DNA of 64,000 bases from Citrobacter sp. R56 (GCF_016811995.1 NZ_CP069159.1:1-64000), one strand, 5' to 3'. Counted from the stretch's first letter, positions 43,185 through 51,145 are shown. Notes: a model not told the origin generated them from the sequence alone. Numbers and translations are program-made.

Positions 43185-43475
43185 TCAGTGCGCGAACGAC
43201 ATCGCCCCTTCAATCTCTTTCAGTTTACGTTGCGCCGCTTTCAACTCCGCAAGCAGCGTTTGCTCTTGTTCGCTCCCGGTCATCAGAACAAGACATCCCT
43301 CCGCGACTTTGACCGTCACCTGTTGCCCGGTATCAAATCCCGCGTCTCGTAACCACTTCCCTGAAAGCGTCACGCTGGGCGTGCTTTTATTCGTTCCCTG
43401 CGGGCGATATCCCACAATGAGCGTGCGATCGGTTTTTGCAATCGGGGTGTCTGGGGTAGAATGCGGATCAGCCAT
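43185..43475 (-). CDS. SymE-like toxin
   Basis: 96 residues from ATG 43475, which has AAGGAG six bases upstream. The core RTLIVGYRPQ...TPSVTLSGKWLRDAG and TGQQVTVKVAEGCLVLM matches SymE, an SOS-induced, AbrB-fold protein that acts as an RNA endonuclease-like or nucleoid-condensing toxin and is held down in E. coli by the antisense RNA SymR. An antisense RNA from the plus strand over the 5' region (43476-43570) is possible but I cannot identify its promoter. Divergent from a small ribbon-helix-helix gene. Confidence 0.8.
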   Translation of the reverse strand: MADPHSTPDTPIAKTDRTLIVGYRPQGTNKSTPSVTLSGKWLRDAGFDTGQQVTVKVAEGCLVLMTGSEQEQTLLAELKAAQRKLKEIEGAMSFAH

Positions 43476-43559
43476 AATCAACTCCTTGATAGTTGGTGAG
43501 GTTAGACGCCCTTTAGTGCTCCAACACTGCTGGGCGTTGTCAAAATTACGAATCCATGT

Positions 43560-43603
43560 GGTAGGTACCACATGCAGATAAATTAACCGAAATGGTACCT
43601 ACC
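43560..43603. promoter_or_regulatory. Inverted-repeat operator before the ribbon-helix-helix gene
   Basis: GGTAGGTACC at 43560-43569 and GGTACCTACC at 43594-43603 are perfect inverted copies 24 bases apart, between the divergent SymE-like and ribbon-helix-helix genes and ending at the latter's ATG. Likely autoregulatory sites. Confidence 0.6.
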
Positions 43604-43768
43604 ATGCAAGAGAAAAAGAAACCCAATTTTGACCGTACCAAAAGCACGATGAAGAACATCCGTTTTGAGGATGAGCTTCTGGAGCAGATCGAGAAAGCAG
43701 CGGGGAAAGGGAATTTTAGCAAGTGGGTGAAAGAGGCGTGTAAAGCACGCCTGAGAGAATGTTCATAA
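43604..43768 (+). CDS. Small ribbon-helix-helix protein (YlcI/YnfO-like)
   Basis: 54-residue product starting MQEKKKPNFDRTKSTMKN. The pattern NIRFEDELLEQIEKAAGKG then NFSKWVKEACKARL is a ribbon-helix-helix fold (beta strand, two helices), resembling the YlcI/YnfO (DUF3950) prophage proteins. Probably a DNA-binding autoregulator or antitoxin. No clear Shine-Dalgarno other than the purines near the operator; too short for usual ORF cut-offs. Confidence 0.7.
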   Translation: MQEKKKPNFDRTKSTMKNIRFEDELLEQIEKAAGKGNFSKWVKEACKARLRECS

Positions 43769-43786
43769 AATTAATGTTCATGATAT

Positions 43787-44479
43787 CTAATCATAACTAA
43801 TAGGAATGCTGTTTATTATTGCATCGAGAGTTGTGTGGACAATTCCATTTGAGTAAAAATTCTTTTTGTTAACTAAGTTATGCAAAAAGCTATATTTTTT
43901 TAAGAGTTCAGAAAGTAATTCTAATGTCCTTTCATCTTTATCTTGTGAGTTTTTTGCATCTATCAATAAAAGAGACTCAAAATGTGAACATCCTTCCTTA
44001 ATCAAGGCGTTAGAGAGTTCTGATTTGGAGAAAAATGGTGTTCTATTTTCAGCGCTAAGAGCTATTAATATAGTTCTGACACACCACGAAATTCTTTTAT
44101 TAGCCATTTTCCAATTTGTTATGTTATTACTTAGTTCAATTATTTTCAACCCTAAGTAATAAGCTGTTGAAGCTTCTTCCAGATAACTTTCTTTAAAATT
44201 AAAGCAGCTTTTCAACTTTTCAAAAAAGGGATCATTAAATAAACATCTACCTTCATTAACAATATGCATGAAGAACAGGTCTCCACTGCATGACATATGT
44301 AATGCCCTATCTGAAGAGTAAAATGAAAAATTTACTGTATCAATATTCCGAACAGTAAATTTCTGTGAATCATCAATTCCCAGCAAGTCTATATCAGATG
44401 AAATTGTTTGATCACCTCTCGCATGGCTTCCAAAAAGTATCAAACATTTCAGATCGGTGTTTTTGCTTTCAAATATCAT
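43787..44479 (-). CDS. MNT-type nucleotidyltransferase with helical C-terminal domain
   Basis: 230 residues. A minimal nucleotidyltransferase motif is at 15-32: GSHARGDQTISSDIDL, with Gly17-Ser18 and the metal-binding Asp29 and Asp31. The remainder is helical and resembles the HEPN-like or KNTase-C partner domains of such enzymes (ISWCVRTILIALSAENRTPFFSKSEL). MntA-type proteins AMPylate partner toxins in known modules. It overlaps the upstream pentapeptide gene by 4 bases (ATGA). AT-rich and unlike the backbone in base use, so probably transferred. Specific target unknown. Confidence 0.75.
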   Translation of the reverse strand: MIFESKNTDLKCLILFGSHARGDQTISSDIDLLGIDDSQKFTVRNIDTVNFSFYSSDRALHMSCSGDLFFMHIVNEGRCLFNDPFFEKLKSCFNFKESYLEEASTAYYLGLKIIELSNNITNWKMANKRISWCVRTILIALSAENRTPFFSKSELSNALIKEGCSHFESLLLIDAKNSQDKDERTLELLSELLKKYSFLHNLVNKKNFYSNGIVHTTLDAIINSIPISYD

Positions 44480-45657
44480 AATCTGGCTACGCTAATTTTA
44501 TTTATTAATGTTGGGAGACTAACTCCATACCAAAAAAGGCCGAGAATCATATTTATTAAAAGTAAAAATTGCTGACCAGGAGGATCATTAGCTATTGAGT
44601 ATTTAGTGTAACCTGCTAAAAATGTTATATCTAAGCTTTGAATCATACTTTTAAGTAGTCCTTTACTCCATGGGACTTCTGTGGCAATCAAGACATTTTG
44701 TTGAATGAAATAAATAATTGTAAAAATTGAGAATATGACACCACCAAAAAACATACATCTTAGGAAATTACTTCCCCAACCATTTATAAGCCCAAAGCAG
44801 TTAAGCATTATTTTTTCAAAAGGAAACAGAAAAGATCTGGTGGTTTTATAGAGCCAGGAAATGTTATTTCTAAATTTGTTTTCTTTTTTAGCTGCTACCC
44901 TATAATTTCTTGCAGAAAGCTTTATTTTTGATTCTCTTTCTTTTAGGCGAAGTTTGAATAATGTTTTTGTAGCATTGTAGTAAATATCATCGTCCCCTAT
45001 TATAGATACAGAGTTAAGAATGTTTCTCGCAAGTTTTACTTGAGATAAGTACATTCTGTAAACTTGATCTTCTTTATTTAAAGAATGAGTGTTGCAGTAT
45101 TCTGATGTGGCATATTTAAACGCGTTTGATAATAGATCTCCAGAAGAAATGATACTATTATCAAAGTTTGTTTTACCACCCGAAATAGATATTTTTTTAA
45201 ATCTACATAATTCATTAAACGAACATCTATAAAATTTCACTAGTGAAAATGAACTTTCATTGAATGTGCAATTATCAAAGTTAACATCATGAAGTTCAGA
45301 ATGACCAAAGTAAACTTTTTTAAATTCACAATTTTTAAAAGTTATTTTTTGTCCAGAGTTGTTTCCTCTGAAGTCACATATTTCAAAAAAAGCATTTTCA
45401 ATAACAATTCTTTTTGTATTTGGTTTCCCTGCTTCACTTTTATTATCTGTGTTATCTAAATCAATAACATAATTTTTTAGGTGATCACCATTATTTCGAA
45501 TTGTATTAATGTCTCTAATATTAACTTGTTTAAATCTTTTTAGATCAACGCTTGTATCGTATACAGACTCCCAATAGCAAGTAAGCCGATGGTCATCCAC
45601 AAATGTTGGGGGAGGTACTGAATTATTTAGAGGTTGAACATTTTGTGATGTAGTCAT
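44476..45657 (-). CDS. Pentapeptide-repeat protein with two-helix membrane (channel-like) C terminus
   Basis: 393 residues. A five-residue periodicity with central Phe/Leu (FKNCEFKKVYFGHSELHDVN, then FDNCTFNESSF) fills about 85-165, giving a right-handed beta-helix. A charged linker (230-290) leads to two hydrophobic segments at about 301-319 and 365-385 flanking a short pore-like helix (MIQSLDITFLAGYTKY), the layout of two-helix ion channels although the selectivity motif is not canonical. First gene of a two-gene unit with the nucleotidyltransferase. Strongly AT-rich. Function unknown; a membrane effector is inferred. Confidence 0.72.
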   Translation of the reverse strand: MTTSQNVQPLNNSVPPPTFVDDHRLTCYWESVYDTSVDLKRFKQVNIRDINTIRNNGDHLKNYVIDLDNTDNKSEAGKPNTKRIVIENAFFEICDFRGNNSGQKITFKNCEFKKVYFGHSELHDVNFDNCTFNESSFSLVKFYRCSFNELCRFKKISISGGKTNFDNSIISSGDLLSNAFKYATSEYCNTHSLNKEDQVYRMYLSQVKLARNILNSVSIIGDDDIYYNATKTLFKLRLKERESKIKLSARNYRVAAKKENKFRNNISWLYKTTRSFLFPFEKIMLNCFGLINGWGSNFLRCMFFGGVIFSIFTIIYFIQQNVLIATEVPWSKGLLKSMIQSLDITFLAGYTKYSIANDPPGQQFLLLINMILGLFWYGVSLPTLINKISVARL

Positions 45658-45724
45658 TTTCGATAATTTCTAAGTGAAGGAGATTATTAAAATATGAAAT
45701 ACTAGACATCATAACATTTATTCA

Positions 45725-45748
45725 TTTTGGCGGAAGATCACAGGAGTG
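45725..45748 (+). repeat. Distal attachment site (att) of the satellite
   Basis: 24 bases with the core GGCGGAAGATCACAGGAGT, identical to 57220-57243 at the selC 3' end; the match ends on both sides exactly here. Confidence 0.95.
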
Positions 45749-45914
45749 CTGAATTAATTATAACGCAATGAATTTAAATGATTTTTACTATGATTGAATG
45801 CCTTGTTATACATTTTGCTATACACATTTGATCGCGTGTCTGATTTTAGGGTGAAATATAAACAGACTTGATGAATTAGAAAACAGAAGCGAGAAAAAGT
45901 TTTTTTGCATTTAA

Positions 45915-46176
45915 CTGTTCACACTGTTCACCTCGTTATTTTTCTTTTTAATATCATAATGATAAGTGGTGAATGGTTGGTGAAGAGTGAACGGTCGACT
46001 CTTCACCTTTGAGATTTTTTGCTCGCTCCGAATGCACCTACTCAGGCGACGAGGGGGGATAAAAAAGTTTTTTTTGGTTTTACTGTTCACACTGTTCACC
46101 TTTCATTTTTATATAATATTTTCATATGGTTAAGAGGTGATTAGACGGTGAAGGGTGAACAGTCGATTGTTCACCG
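45915..46176. repeat. crr-like replication repeats (alpha-binding iterons)
   Basis: Two imperfect blocks with a 168-base period: CTGTTCACA-CTGTTCACC at 45915-45932 and again at 46083-46100, each followed by GGTGAA-type iterons and inverted copies (45968-46007; 46147-46176). In P4 the crr element is a pair of direct repeats carrying iterons bound by the alpha protein. Same side of the alpha gene as in P4. Confidence 0.8.
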
Positions 46177-46263
46177 TCACAGTAATGGAGTATCTAGCCC
46201 CCTGACAGCTACAATCGTTATATGATTCATCTCTGATGCGATTTTTTTCTCAAAAGGAACCTG

Positions 46264-46767
46264 ATGTTTTCGCTGATCGCTAAATTTTTCTCAAAAGCTG
46301 ACGCAAATAGTTCTGTAAGCGATTCAGGCTTCCTTGACTATGAAAAATTGATTCTGCTTGATGCTGAACGCCTTGCGGAGCAGGGTATCGCTGACGCTTA
46401 TCAACTGCTACTGCCTACACTCAGGGAACATGTCGCTCGACCCGCTGAAGTACGTGAGATTCTGGATGCTGATTTGCCAGCCTATACAATTCAGTGCAAT
46501 GGAGAGGAGTATATTGTCTATTCCGCTGCGGAGCCTGGTACGGAAGTGCAAAGCTGGGGACGGGCAACCTTTTTCCTTTTTCTTATTGTTAATAAACAGC
46601 TTAAAGGTACTGGCATACAGTTTTATGCAGTAGATGGAGGCAACAATTTAGCAGGGATTTTTCTTTCTCAAGAGCAAGCCTTGCTGGCACAAGCCGCGAT
46701 AAATAGCAGGACTGACTGGCCGTATATTCCAGAACTGAATGAGCCATGGTACGGTCAATATCATTGA
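46264..46767 (+). CDS. Hypothetical satellite protein
   Basis: 167 residues starting after AAAAGGAACCTG. A positively charged N terminus, one hydrophobic stretch at about 100-112 (RATFFLFLIVNK), many acidic residues, and C-terminal AAINSRTDWPYIPELNEPWYGQYH. I do not recognise the family; not secreted by sequence. It sits between crr and the convergent alpha gene, a second position where satellites can hold accessory genes. Base composition is intermediate between the AT-rich cargo and the core. Confidence 0.7.
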   Translation: MFSLIAKFFSKADANSSVSDSGFLDYEKLILLDAERLAEQGIADAYQLLLPTLREHVARPAEVREILDADLPAYTIQCNGEEYIVYSAAEPGTEVQSWGRATFFLFLIVNKQLKGTGIQFYAVDGGNNLAGIFLSQEQALLAQAAINSRTDWPYIPELNEPWYGQYH

Positions 46768-46883
46768 TTCGCAGATTTTATGATGCCAACTCTTTCTATA
46801 AAAACCTTTGGGGTTTAACCGTTCTCTTTGGCGCAGCAGAATAATCAGGAAGGAAAAGACCGGCGATTGCCGGTCTGAGTGGG

Positions 46884-49217
46884 TTATGTCGCTGCGGGTT
46901 CGTCGCACTTCGGCAGCCAGTCGCCGTTGCTTTCATCCTTAAGCGTCAGGTTGGTCTGTGTACCCTGCTTGGTATGCCGCTTCTCATAATTCATCCCGTA
47001 CTCTTTGAGCATCATCGGCAGCCCCAGCCCGAACATTTTCAGGCTGAGTACGTTCCTGTATCCGTTGGCCTCCATATAGACCAGATAGGCATGATAGAGA
47101 TAGTTACGGGGCTGGCGCGGAATAATGTTGGCATTCCCCATAAACATCCCGTTCGTCTGCGGCAGCGCCTCCAGATAGCCACAAAAATCAAATGCCGGGT
47201 CAGCGTCGCGTTTAATGCTGAGTGCCTCGTCGGAGTTCTGCTGCGACTGGAGCAGTGCGCGGGCGGTCATCGGATCGCTGAACTTCTGCATAAGCTGACG
47301 CACAATGACGGCCAGCTCGCGCGCAATTTTATCCCTGAGCTGCGGGTCGCGTTCCTCCGGCGCAATCTGCTCCGGGAAGTGAATAATCACCCGGCGACGT
47401 GACACGCCACCGCTGCGGTCAGTGAAGCGCATCGGGTTATTGTTTACGGCCAGAATCACCGCCGGAATATGCGTTGAATACGGGTTCTGATATTTCGGGT
47501 CGACCGATACCGCATCGCCGCCGGTGATGGCCTTAAGCCCGGCACCGTCACCGCTCCATTTCTCCTGGTCAGGCAGGCGAATCAACGAGAAGCCAATCAG
47601 GGATGCACGTTTGCGGGGGTCTTCCAGAGTATCGATGTCGGCCGACGTGGCATTATCTTCCCCGGCGAGCAGGGTCGCAATTTCGGCGAGAATACTTTTG
47701 CCGCTGCCACCCGGTCCGGTCACTTCGAGAAAGAGCTGCCAGTCGTAACGGTTCGCCAGCACCATAAACAGGGCGGCCAGAATCACGTCGCGTTTTTCCG
47801 GATTTTTGCTGGCCGCACGGTCGAGCCAGCGCCAGAAGTTTGGCGCGTGTGTATCCAGCGTTTCCCCATCCACCGGCGGGGTAAAATCGACATCACAGAG
47901 CGTACGCAGCCAGTGTGATTTCTGGTGCGGGCTGAATATGCCGGTGCTGGTATCAAGCACACCGTTACGGAAGCCAATCAGCCGCCGCGCCGGTGCATTC
48001 TGCTGCGGAATAATCAGTTTCAGCGTCTCCACCACGGAGGCGATCCTCCCCGATGAGAACGGCGCGCGCAGGCGCTGAAACAGCCCGGCCACGTCACGGG
48101 CAAAGTCAGACGGCGGAATGATTTTCCAGATTCCCGCCTCATAGCGGGACAGTAGCTGGCCGTTCGCGTCCACGGCCAGCGCTTCGCCGTAATGCTCATG
48201 CACCCGCATCGCCTTTTCGCTGGCGCTCATGGCGGTAAATTCAGCCTCGCTCATGGTATCGAACGGACTTTGCGCCGGTGGCCGGATAGCGTCATAAATG
48301 GCTTTGCGTGTCGCATCCTCGCCTTTTTGTTCAAATGCGTCATTCCAGTCACCGAACACCGGCGGCAGGGCAATAATGCCCTCACTGGCGTTTGCGGCCG
48401 CTGCGGCTCTGGTCTGGCCGTCGCCGTTAAGGTCGCGGTCGGCAGCAAGGACAATCTGACAGGCTGGATGTTTTTGACGGGCAAGGCTTGCCAGAGAAAG
48501 GAGGTTCACGGAGGACAGCGCCACCATGACGGTTTCGCCAGTCAGGTGATGCACGGTGAGCGCGGTAGCATAACCCTCCGCGATCCACAGGCGTTTTCCC
48601 GCCTGTTTTTGCCCTTTGATGATATGGCATGCCCCTTTGACCTGACCGCCTTTCAGGGTGCGTTTGAGACCGTCAGCATTGATAAGCTGAAGGTTAACCA
48701 GCACGCCGCTATCATCATACAGCGGCACAGTTAAATCACCGGCGCGGAACGTCACGCCGCCGGTTTTATGCATGGTCGTCAGCGTCAGACATTCCCGACC
48801 GGGAAAGCCCTTGCCGGTCAGATAAGCGTTGCCGGTGGTTGTGCGGGTTTTCTCCATCAGTTTTACGGTAAGCTCTGCCGCCGCTTTCCGGTCGGCCTCC
48901 GTTCCGGCTTCTGCGGCCGCAATTACCTCCGGGGCAACCGGCGGCAGGTTGCCGGTCACGGCGTTCACCCTTTGGGCGGCCTCAGACGGATTTACGCCGA
49001 ACACTTTCTCAACCAGTTTCAGGCCATCACCCGCGCCGCACTGGTTACAGAACCACGTACCGCGTCCCTCTTTATCGTCAAAGCGGAAGCGGTCAGAGCC
49101 GCCGCATACCGGGCAGGACTGATGGCGGTTTTTAATGACCGTCACACCCAGCGCAGGGAGAATGCGCGGCCAGTGGCCGCATGCCTGTTTTACGGTGTCC
49201 GTTACGTTCATTTTCAT
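46884..49217 (-). CDS. P4-type alpha protein: primase, helicase and origin-binding protein
   Basis: Multifunctional replication protein. ATG 49217 (GGAGAC upstream) gives 777 residues, the P4 alpha length, starting MKMNVTDTVKQACGHWPRIL. Zinc-binding CPVCGGSDRFRFDD...FCNQCGAGDG near 40-70; Toprim primase elements LWIAEGYATAL and VLAADRDLNGDG; D5-type helicase with Walker A GPGGSGKS at 501-508 and a superfamily 3 sensor VNNNPMRF; C-terminal DNA-binding region recognising iterons. A longer in-frame ATG adds 17 residues without support. Confidence 0.95.
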   Translation of the reverse strand: MKMNVTDTVKQACGHWPRILPALGVTVIKNRHQSCPVCGGSDRFRFDDKEGRGTWFCNQCGAGDGLKLVEKVFGVNPSEAAQRVNAVTGNLPPVAPEVIAAAEAGTEADRKAAAELTVKLMEKTRTTTGNAYLTGKGFPGRECLTLTTMHKTGGVTFRAGDLTVPLYDDSGVLVNLQLINADGLKRTLKGGQVKGACHIIKGQKQAGKRLWIAEGYATALTVHHLTGETVMVALSSVNLLSLASLARQKHPACQIVLAADRDLNGDGQTRAAAAANASEGIIALPPVFGDWNDAFEQKGEDATRKAIYDAIRPPAQSPFDTMSEAEFTAMSASEKAMRVHEHYGEALAVDANGQLLSRYEAGIWKIIPPSDFARDVAGLFQRLRAPFSSGRIASVVETLKLIIPQQNAPARRLIGFRNGVLDTSTGIFSPHQKSHWLRTLCDVDFTPPVDGETLDTHAPNFWRWLDRAASKNPEKRDVILAALFMVLANRYDWQLFLEVTGPGGSGKSILAEIATLLAGEDNATSADIDTLEDPRKRASLIGFSLIRLPDQEKWSGDGAGLKAITGGDAVSVDPKYQNPYSTHIPAVILAVNNNPMRFTDRSGGVSRRRVIIHFPEQIAPEERDPQLRDKIARELAVIVRQLMQKFSDPMTARALLQSQQNSDEALSIKRDADPAFDFCGYLEALPQTNGMFMGNANIIPRQPRNYLYHAYLVYMEANGYRNVLSLKMFGLGLPMMLKEYGMNYEKRHTKQGTQTNLTLKDESNGDWLPKCDEPAAT

Positions 49218-49231
49218 TGTGGTTGTCTCCC

Positions 49232-49552
49232 TCAGTGCAGTACCGGTGCGGTGATGTGACGGGCGCAAAGTTCATCCATCACGGCCAGCCCGAGAAAGGA
49301 CAGCGACGGCGCGGCTTTGAGTGGACCGGCTTCCATTAAATCTTCCAGTAATGCACAGGCTATCTGGCGGCCTTTTTCCTCGCCGTGCTGGCGCAGGTAG
49401 AAGCCCTCCAGCTCGTCAGCAATGGCATTTTCCAGCGCGTCGAGGGTGAGGTGCGGATAGCGGTGCTGACGGGTGCACAGGGTCAGCCAGGCACAGGCGA
49501 CCGCGCGGCGGTATAGCGCAGCACGCAGAGCGGGGGATAATGCAGTTTTCAT
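49232..49552 (-). CDS. P4 ORF106-like protein (DUF5375)
   Basis: 106 residues, the length of the P4 ORF106 family ([26 protein letters not shown]...[14 protein letters not shown]). Helical small protein of unknown role, always next to alpha in this satellite family. It ends 15 bases before alpha and overlaps the upstream gene by 4 bases. Confidence 0.85.
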   Translation of the reverse strand: MKTALSPALRAALYRRAVACAWLTLCTRQHRYPHLTLDALENAIADELEGFYLRQHGEEKGRQIACALLEDLMEAGPLKAAPSLSFLGLAVMDELCARHITAPVLH

Positions 49553-49776
49553 ACGTTACCCTCCCCGGTCAGCCAGCGCTGGTTGCAGCGTTCGACCACA
49601 CCGTCGAGCTGGGCGGTCATGAGGTAAATCACGGAGGTGAGCTGTAATTGTTGTGCGGGGTCACGGCGTACGGTGGTGCAGTCCTGCACCTGCATCAGTT
49701 CGCCGACAAGATGGCCGACGTTGCGCATATGCTCAAGGCATTCGAGGTCACGGGCGGTAATGGTGGTGTGTTTCAT
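49549..49776 (-). CDS. Small satellite early protein
   Basis: 75 residues ([23 protein letters not shown]...[16 protein letters not shown]), helical, with no domain I can name. It overlaps the Kil-like gene (by 4 bases) and the ORF106-like gene (by 4), so it belongs to the early left operon. It may occupy the place of P4 replication-control genes such as cnr, but I see no sequence proof. Confidence 0.65.
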   Translation of the reverse strand: MKHTTITARDLECLEHMRNVGHLVGELMQVQDCTTVRRDPAQQLQLTSVIYLMTAQLDGVVERCNQRWLTGEGNV

Positions 49777-49967
49777 GCGTGCACCTCCAGAACCGGCAAA
49801 CGGCCAGCGAACGAGAGGATGTAATCGCGAACGAGGGAAAGACGTGCGGCGTGCTCATCACCGGCGACGGTGCGAAGCATACAAATACGGGGTTTACGGT
49901 CTGCGCGACGAACGGCGGCAAACACAAAGACAAACTGCGGGTGTGACGGGGTGAGGGTCGTAGCCAT
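49773..49967 (-). CDS. Kil/Icd-like small protein of the immunity operon
   Basis: 64 residues from ATG 49967, preceded by GGAGG that belongs to immunity element C (49976-49987). [20 protein letters not shown] and [20 protein letters not shown] are typical of proteins annotated as host cell division inhibitor (Icd-like) in P4 satellites; P4 kil occupies this spot and is toxic when expressed. An in-frame ATG at 50330 would make a 185-residue version through the immunity region; the strong ribosome site supports the short form. Confidence 0.7.
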   Translation of the reverse strand: MATTLTPSHPQFVFVFAAVRRADRKPRICMLRTVAGDEHAARLSLVRDYILSFAGRLPVLEVHA

Positions 49968-49975
49968 AGTGGCAA

Positions 49976-49987
49976 CCTCCAATAAGT
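49976..49987 (-). promoter_or_regulatory. Immunity element seqC-like (ACTTATTGGAGG)
   Basis: On the minus strand ACTTATTGGAGG includes the Kil-like gene's Shine-Dalgarno and is complementary over 8 bases to CCAATAAG in the predicted CI RNA at 50058-50065. Confidence 0.7.
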
Positions 49988-50029
49988 AGCGGTTATTGCT
50001 ACCACCGGAAACGCCAATTTCACTGGTGG

Positions 50030-50098
50030 CAGCCCGAACGGGGTTGGCGTAACCGGCCTTATTGGAAACCGGCCAGCCCGAAGGCTGCCCCGCCCGGA
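50030..50098 (-). ncRNA. P4-type CI immunity RNA (approximate extent)
   Basis: P4 immunity is a 69-nucleotide RNA whose loop (seqB) pairs with seqA and seqC in the nascent early transcript, causing premature termination. Here the minus strand shows a GC-rich stem-loop (about 50046-50078) exposing TTCCAATAAGG, complementary to elements at 50207-50214 and 49976-49987. Limits are estimated from the P4 size. Confidence 0.6.
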
Positions 50099-50206
50099 CT
50101 ACCATTATCTTGAAAGAACTACGGTGTACAAACAAACACCACAGCCCGGAAAATGGGTGTACCTGAGCCACGACGTAAAAAAAGACGCAAGGCGCGTCTA
50201 AAGTCG

Positions 50207-50214
50207 CCAATAAG
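50207..50214 (-). promoter_or_regulatory. Immunity element seqA-like (CTTATTGG)
   Basis: Minus-strand CTTATTGG about 150 bases upstream of the CI loop, its reverse complement. Both this and the downstream element are preceded on the minus strand by AATTGGCGTT, so the two flanking targets are related copies. Confidence 0.65.
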
Positions 50215-50326
50215 TTACGCGGAACGCCAATTCCGGCTGCCGATTTTGCGACAGCGGGAAAACTATACCTGGAAACGGCGAACGGAAGCAAGCCAGAAAA
50301 AGGGGCTTTTTGCGGAACGGCCATCA

Positions 50327-50593
50327 TCATGCGTCATAACCCCGGTTGCGTTCGGCAATACGATCGACCATCCACGCCGAGATTTCAGACTGCGCCCACG
50401 CCACGTTTTTTCCGCCGAGGCTGATTTGTTTCGGGAAAGCATCCCGGCTGATGAGGTCGTAAATGGTCGAACGGGACAGGCCGCATAAATGCATCACTTC
50501 GGGCAGACGGATAAAGCGCTCGTGAACGGTATCAGAGACCGGTATCAGCGGGGCGACAGGGGCAGAAGACGGGGAAGAAAAAGTAGTGTGCAT
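50327..50593 (-). CDS. AlpA/Vis-family excision and transcription regulator
   Basis: 88 residues, the length of P4 Vis. MerR-like winged helix: [50 protein letters not shown]. Vis represses a late promoter and acts with integrase in excision. The start lies next to the ori-like region; downstream is the immunity operon on the same strand. Confidence 0.88.
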   Translation of the reverse strand: MHTTFSSPSSAPVAPLIPVSDTVHERFIRLPEVMHLCGLSRSTIYDLISRDAFPKQISLGGKNVAWAQSEISAWMVDRIAERNRGYDA

Positions 50594-50871
50594 CGGGCTA
50601 CCTTATAAAGTCCATACAGTGCCGGTCGTGTCCGTCCGGCTTCGGGTAGCTCTCTATTTTGTGAATATTTTCACTCAGGGCAACAAGTCATTTTGCAGCG
50701 AAATGCCACACAACAAACCGTTAACAAGTGAATGGCAAACAGTGGCAATCTCTGACAATCGTTGGCAATCTTTGATAATTCTTTGGCAAACCAATGATTA
50801 CTTTTATTTATATATTTTTGTTTTTTAATCGCTAAAAAGTCTAAGTGGCTGACTGACCGAAAAAACAGAAG

Positions 50872-50976
50872 GGTGAACAGTGGTGAACAGACGGTGAACA
50901 GTCATACCCTCAACTGTTCACCCTTTATCTTACTGTATTACTTATATTTTTATTTAAGGTGAACAGTGGTGAATAG
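50872..50976. other. ori-like iteron cluster of the satellite
   Basis: Six iterons: GGTGAACAG at 50872, 50882, 50893 and 50958, the inverted CTGTTCACC at 50914, and a variant GGTGAATAG at 50968, with AT-rich flanks. These match the alpha-binding type I iterons of P4 ori1. The rest of 50594-50871 is AT-rich with no gene. Confidence 0.8.
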
Positions 50977-51053
50977 TTATAAGTAAAAAAACAAACGGTG
51001 AGTAAGGTTTTCCTGCGACCTTTCTCTGGCCAGCCGGATTTTTAAGGTCTGTT

Positions 51054-51111
51054 TGTGCCAGACCTGCCACATCTGCAATGAATCGTGTTGTTGTCTGAGG
51101 GACGGCAGAAT
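51054..51111 (+). promoter_or_regulatory. Late promoter with Ogr/delta box before sid
   Basis: TGT-N12-ACA at 51054-51071 (TGTGCC...CCACA) is the P2 Ogr/P4 delta activator-site pattern, which lies at about -55. A weak -10 CAGAAT at 51106-51111 is at the right distance. The sid start is at 51146. Confidence 0.65.
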
Positions 51112-51145
51112 GGCGTCAGGTTGAAAACACAGAGAGAACCCGACG

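Noticed and set aside
45725..45748. Partial second selC gene
   Set aside because: Only the 3' 20 bases of the tRNA are present; this is an attachment-site duplicate, not a tRNA gene.
45900..46180. Short repeats resembling a CRISPR array
   Set aside because: Repeats are 9 bases, in both orientations and irregularly spaced; they are replication iterons. No cas genes in the window.
49773..50330. 185-codon version of the Kil/Icd-like gene
   Set aside because: The N-terminal 121 codons run through the RNA immunity region; a GGAGG site directly before ATG 49967 supports the 64-residue product.
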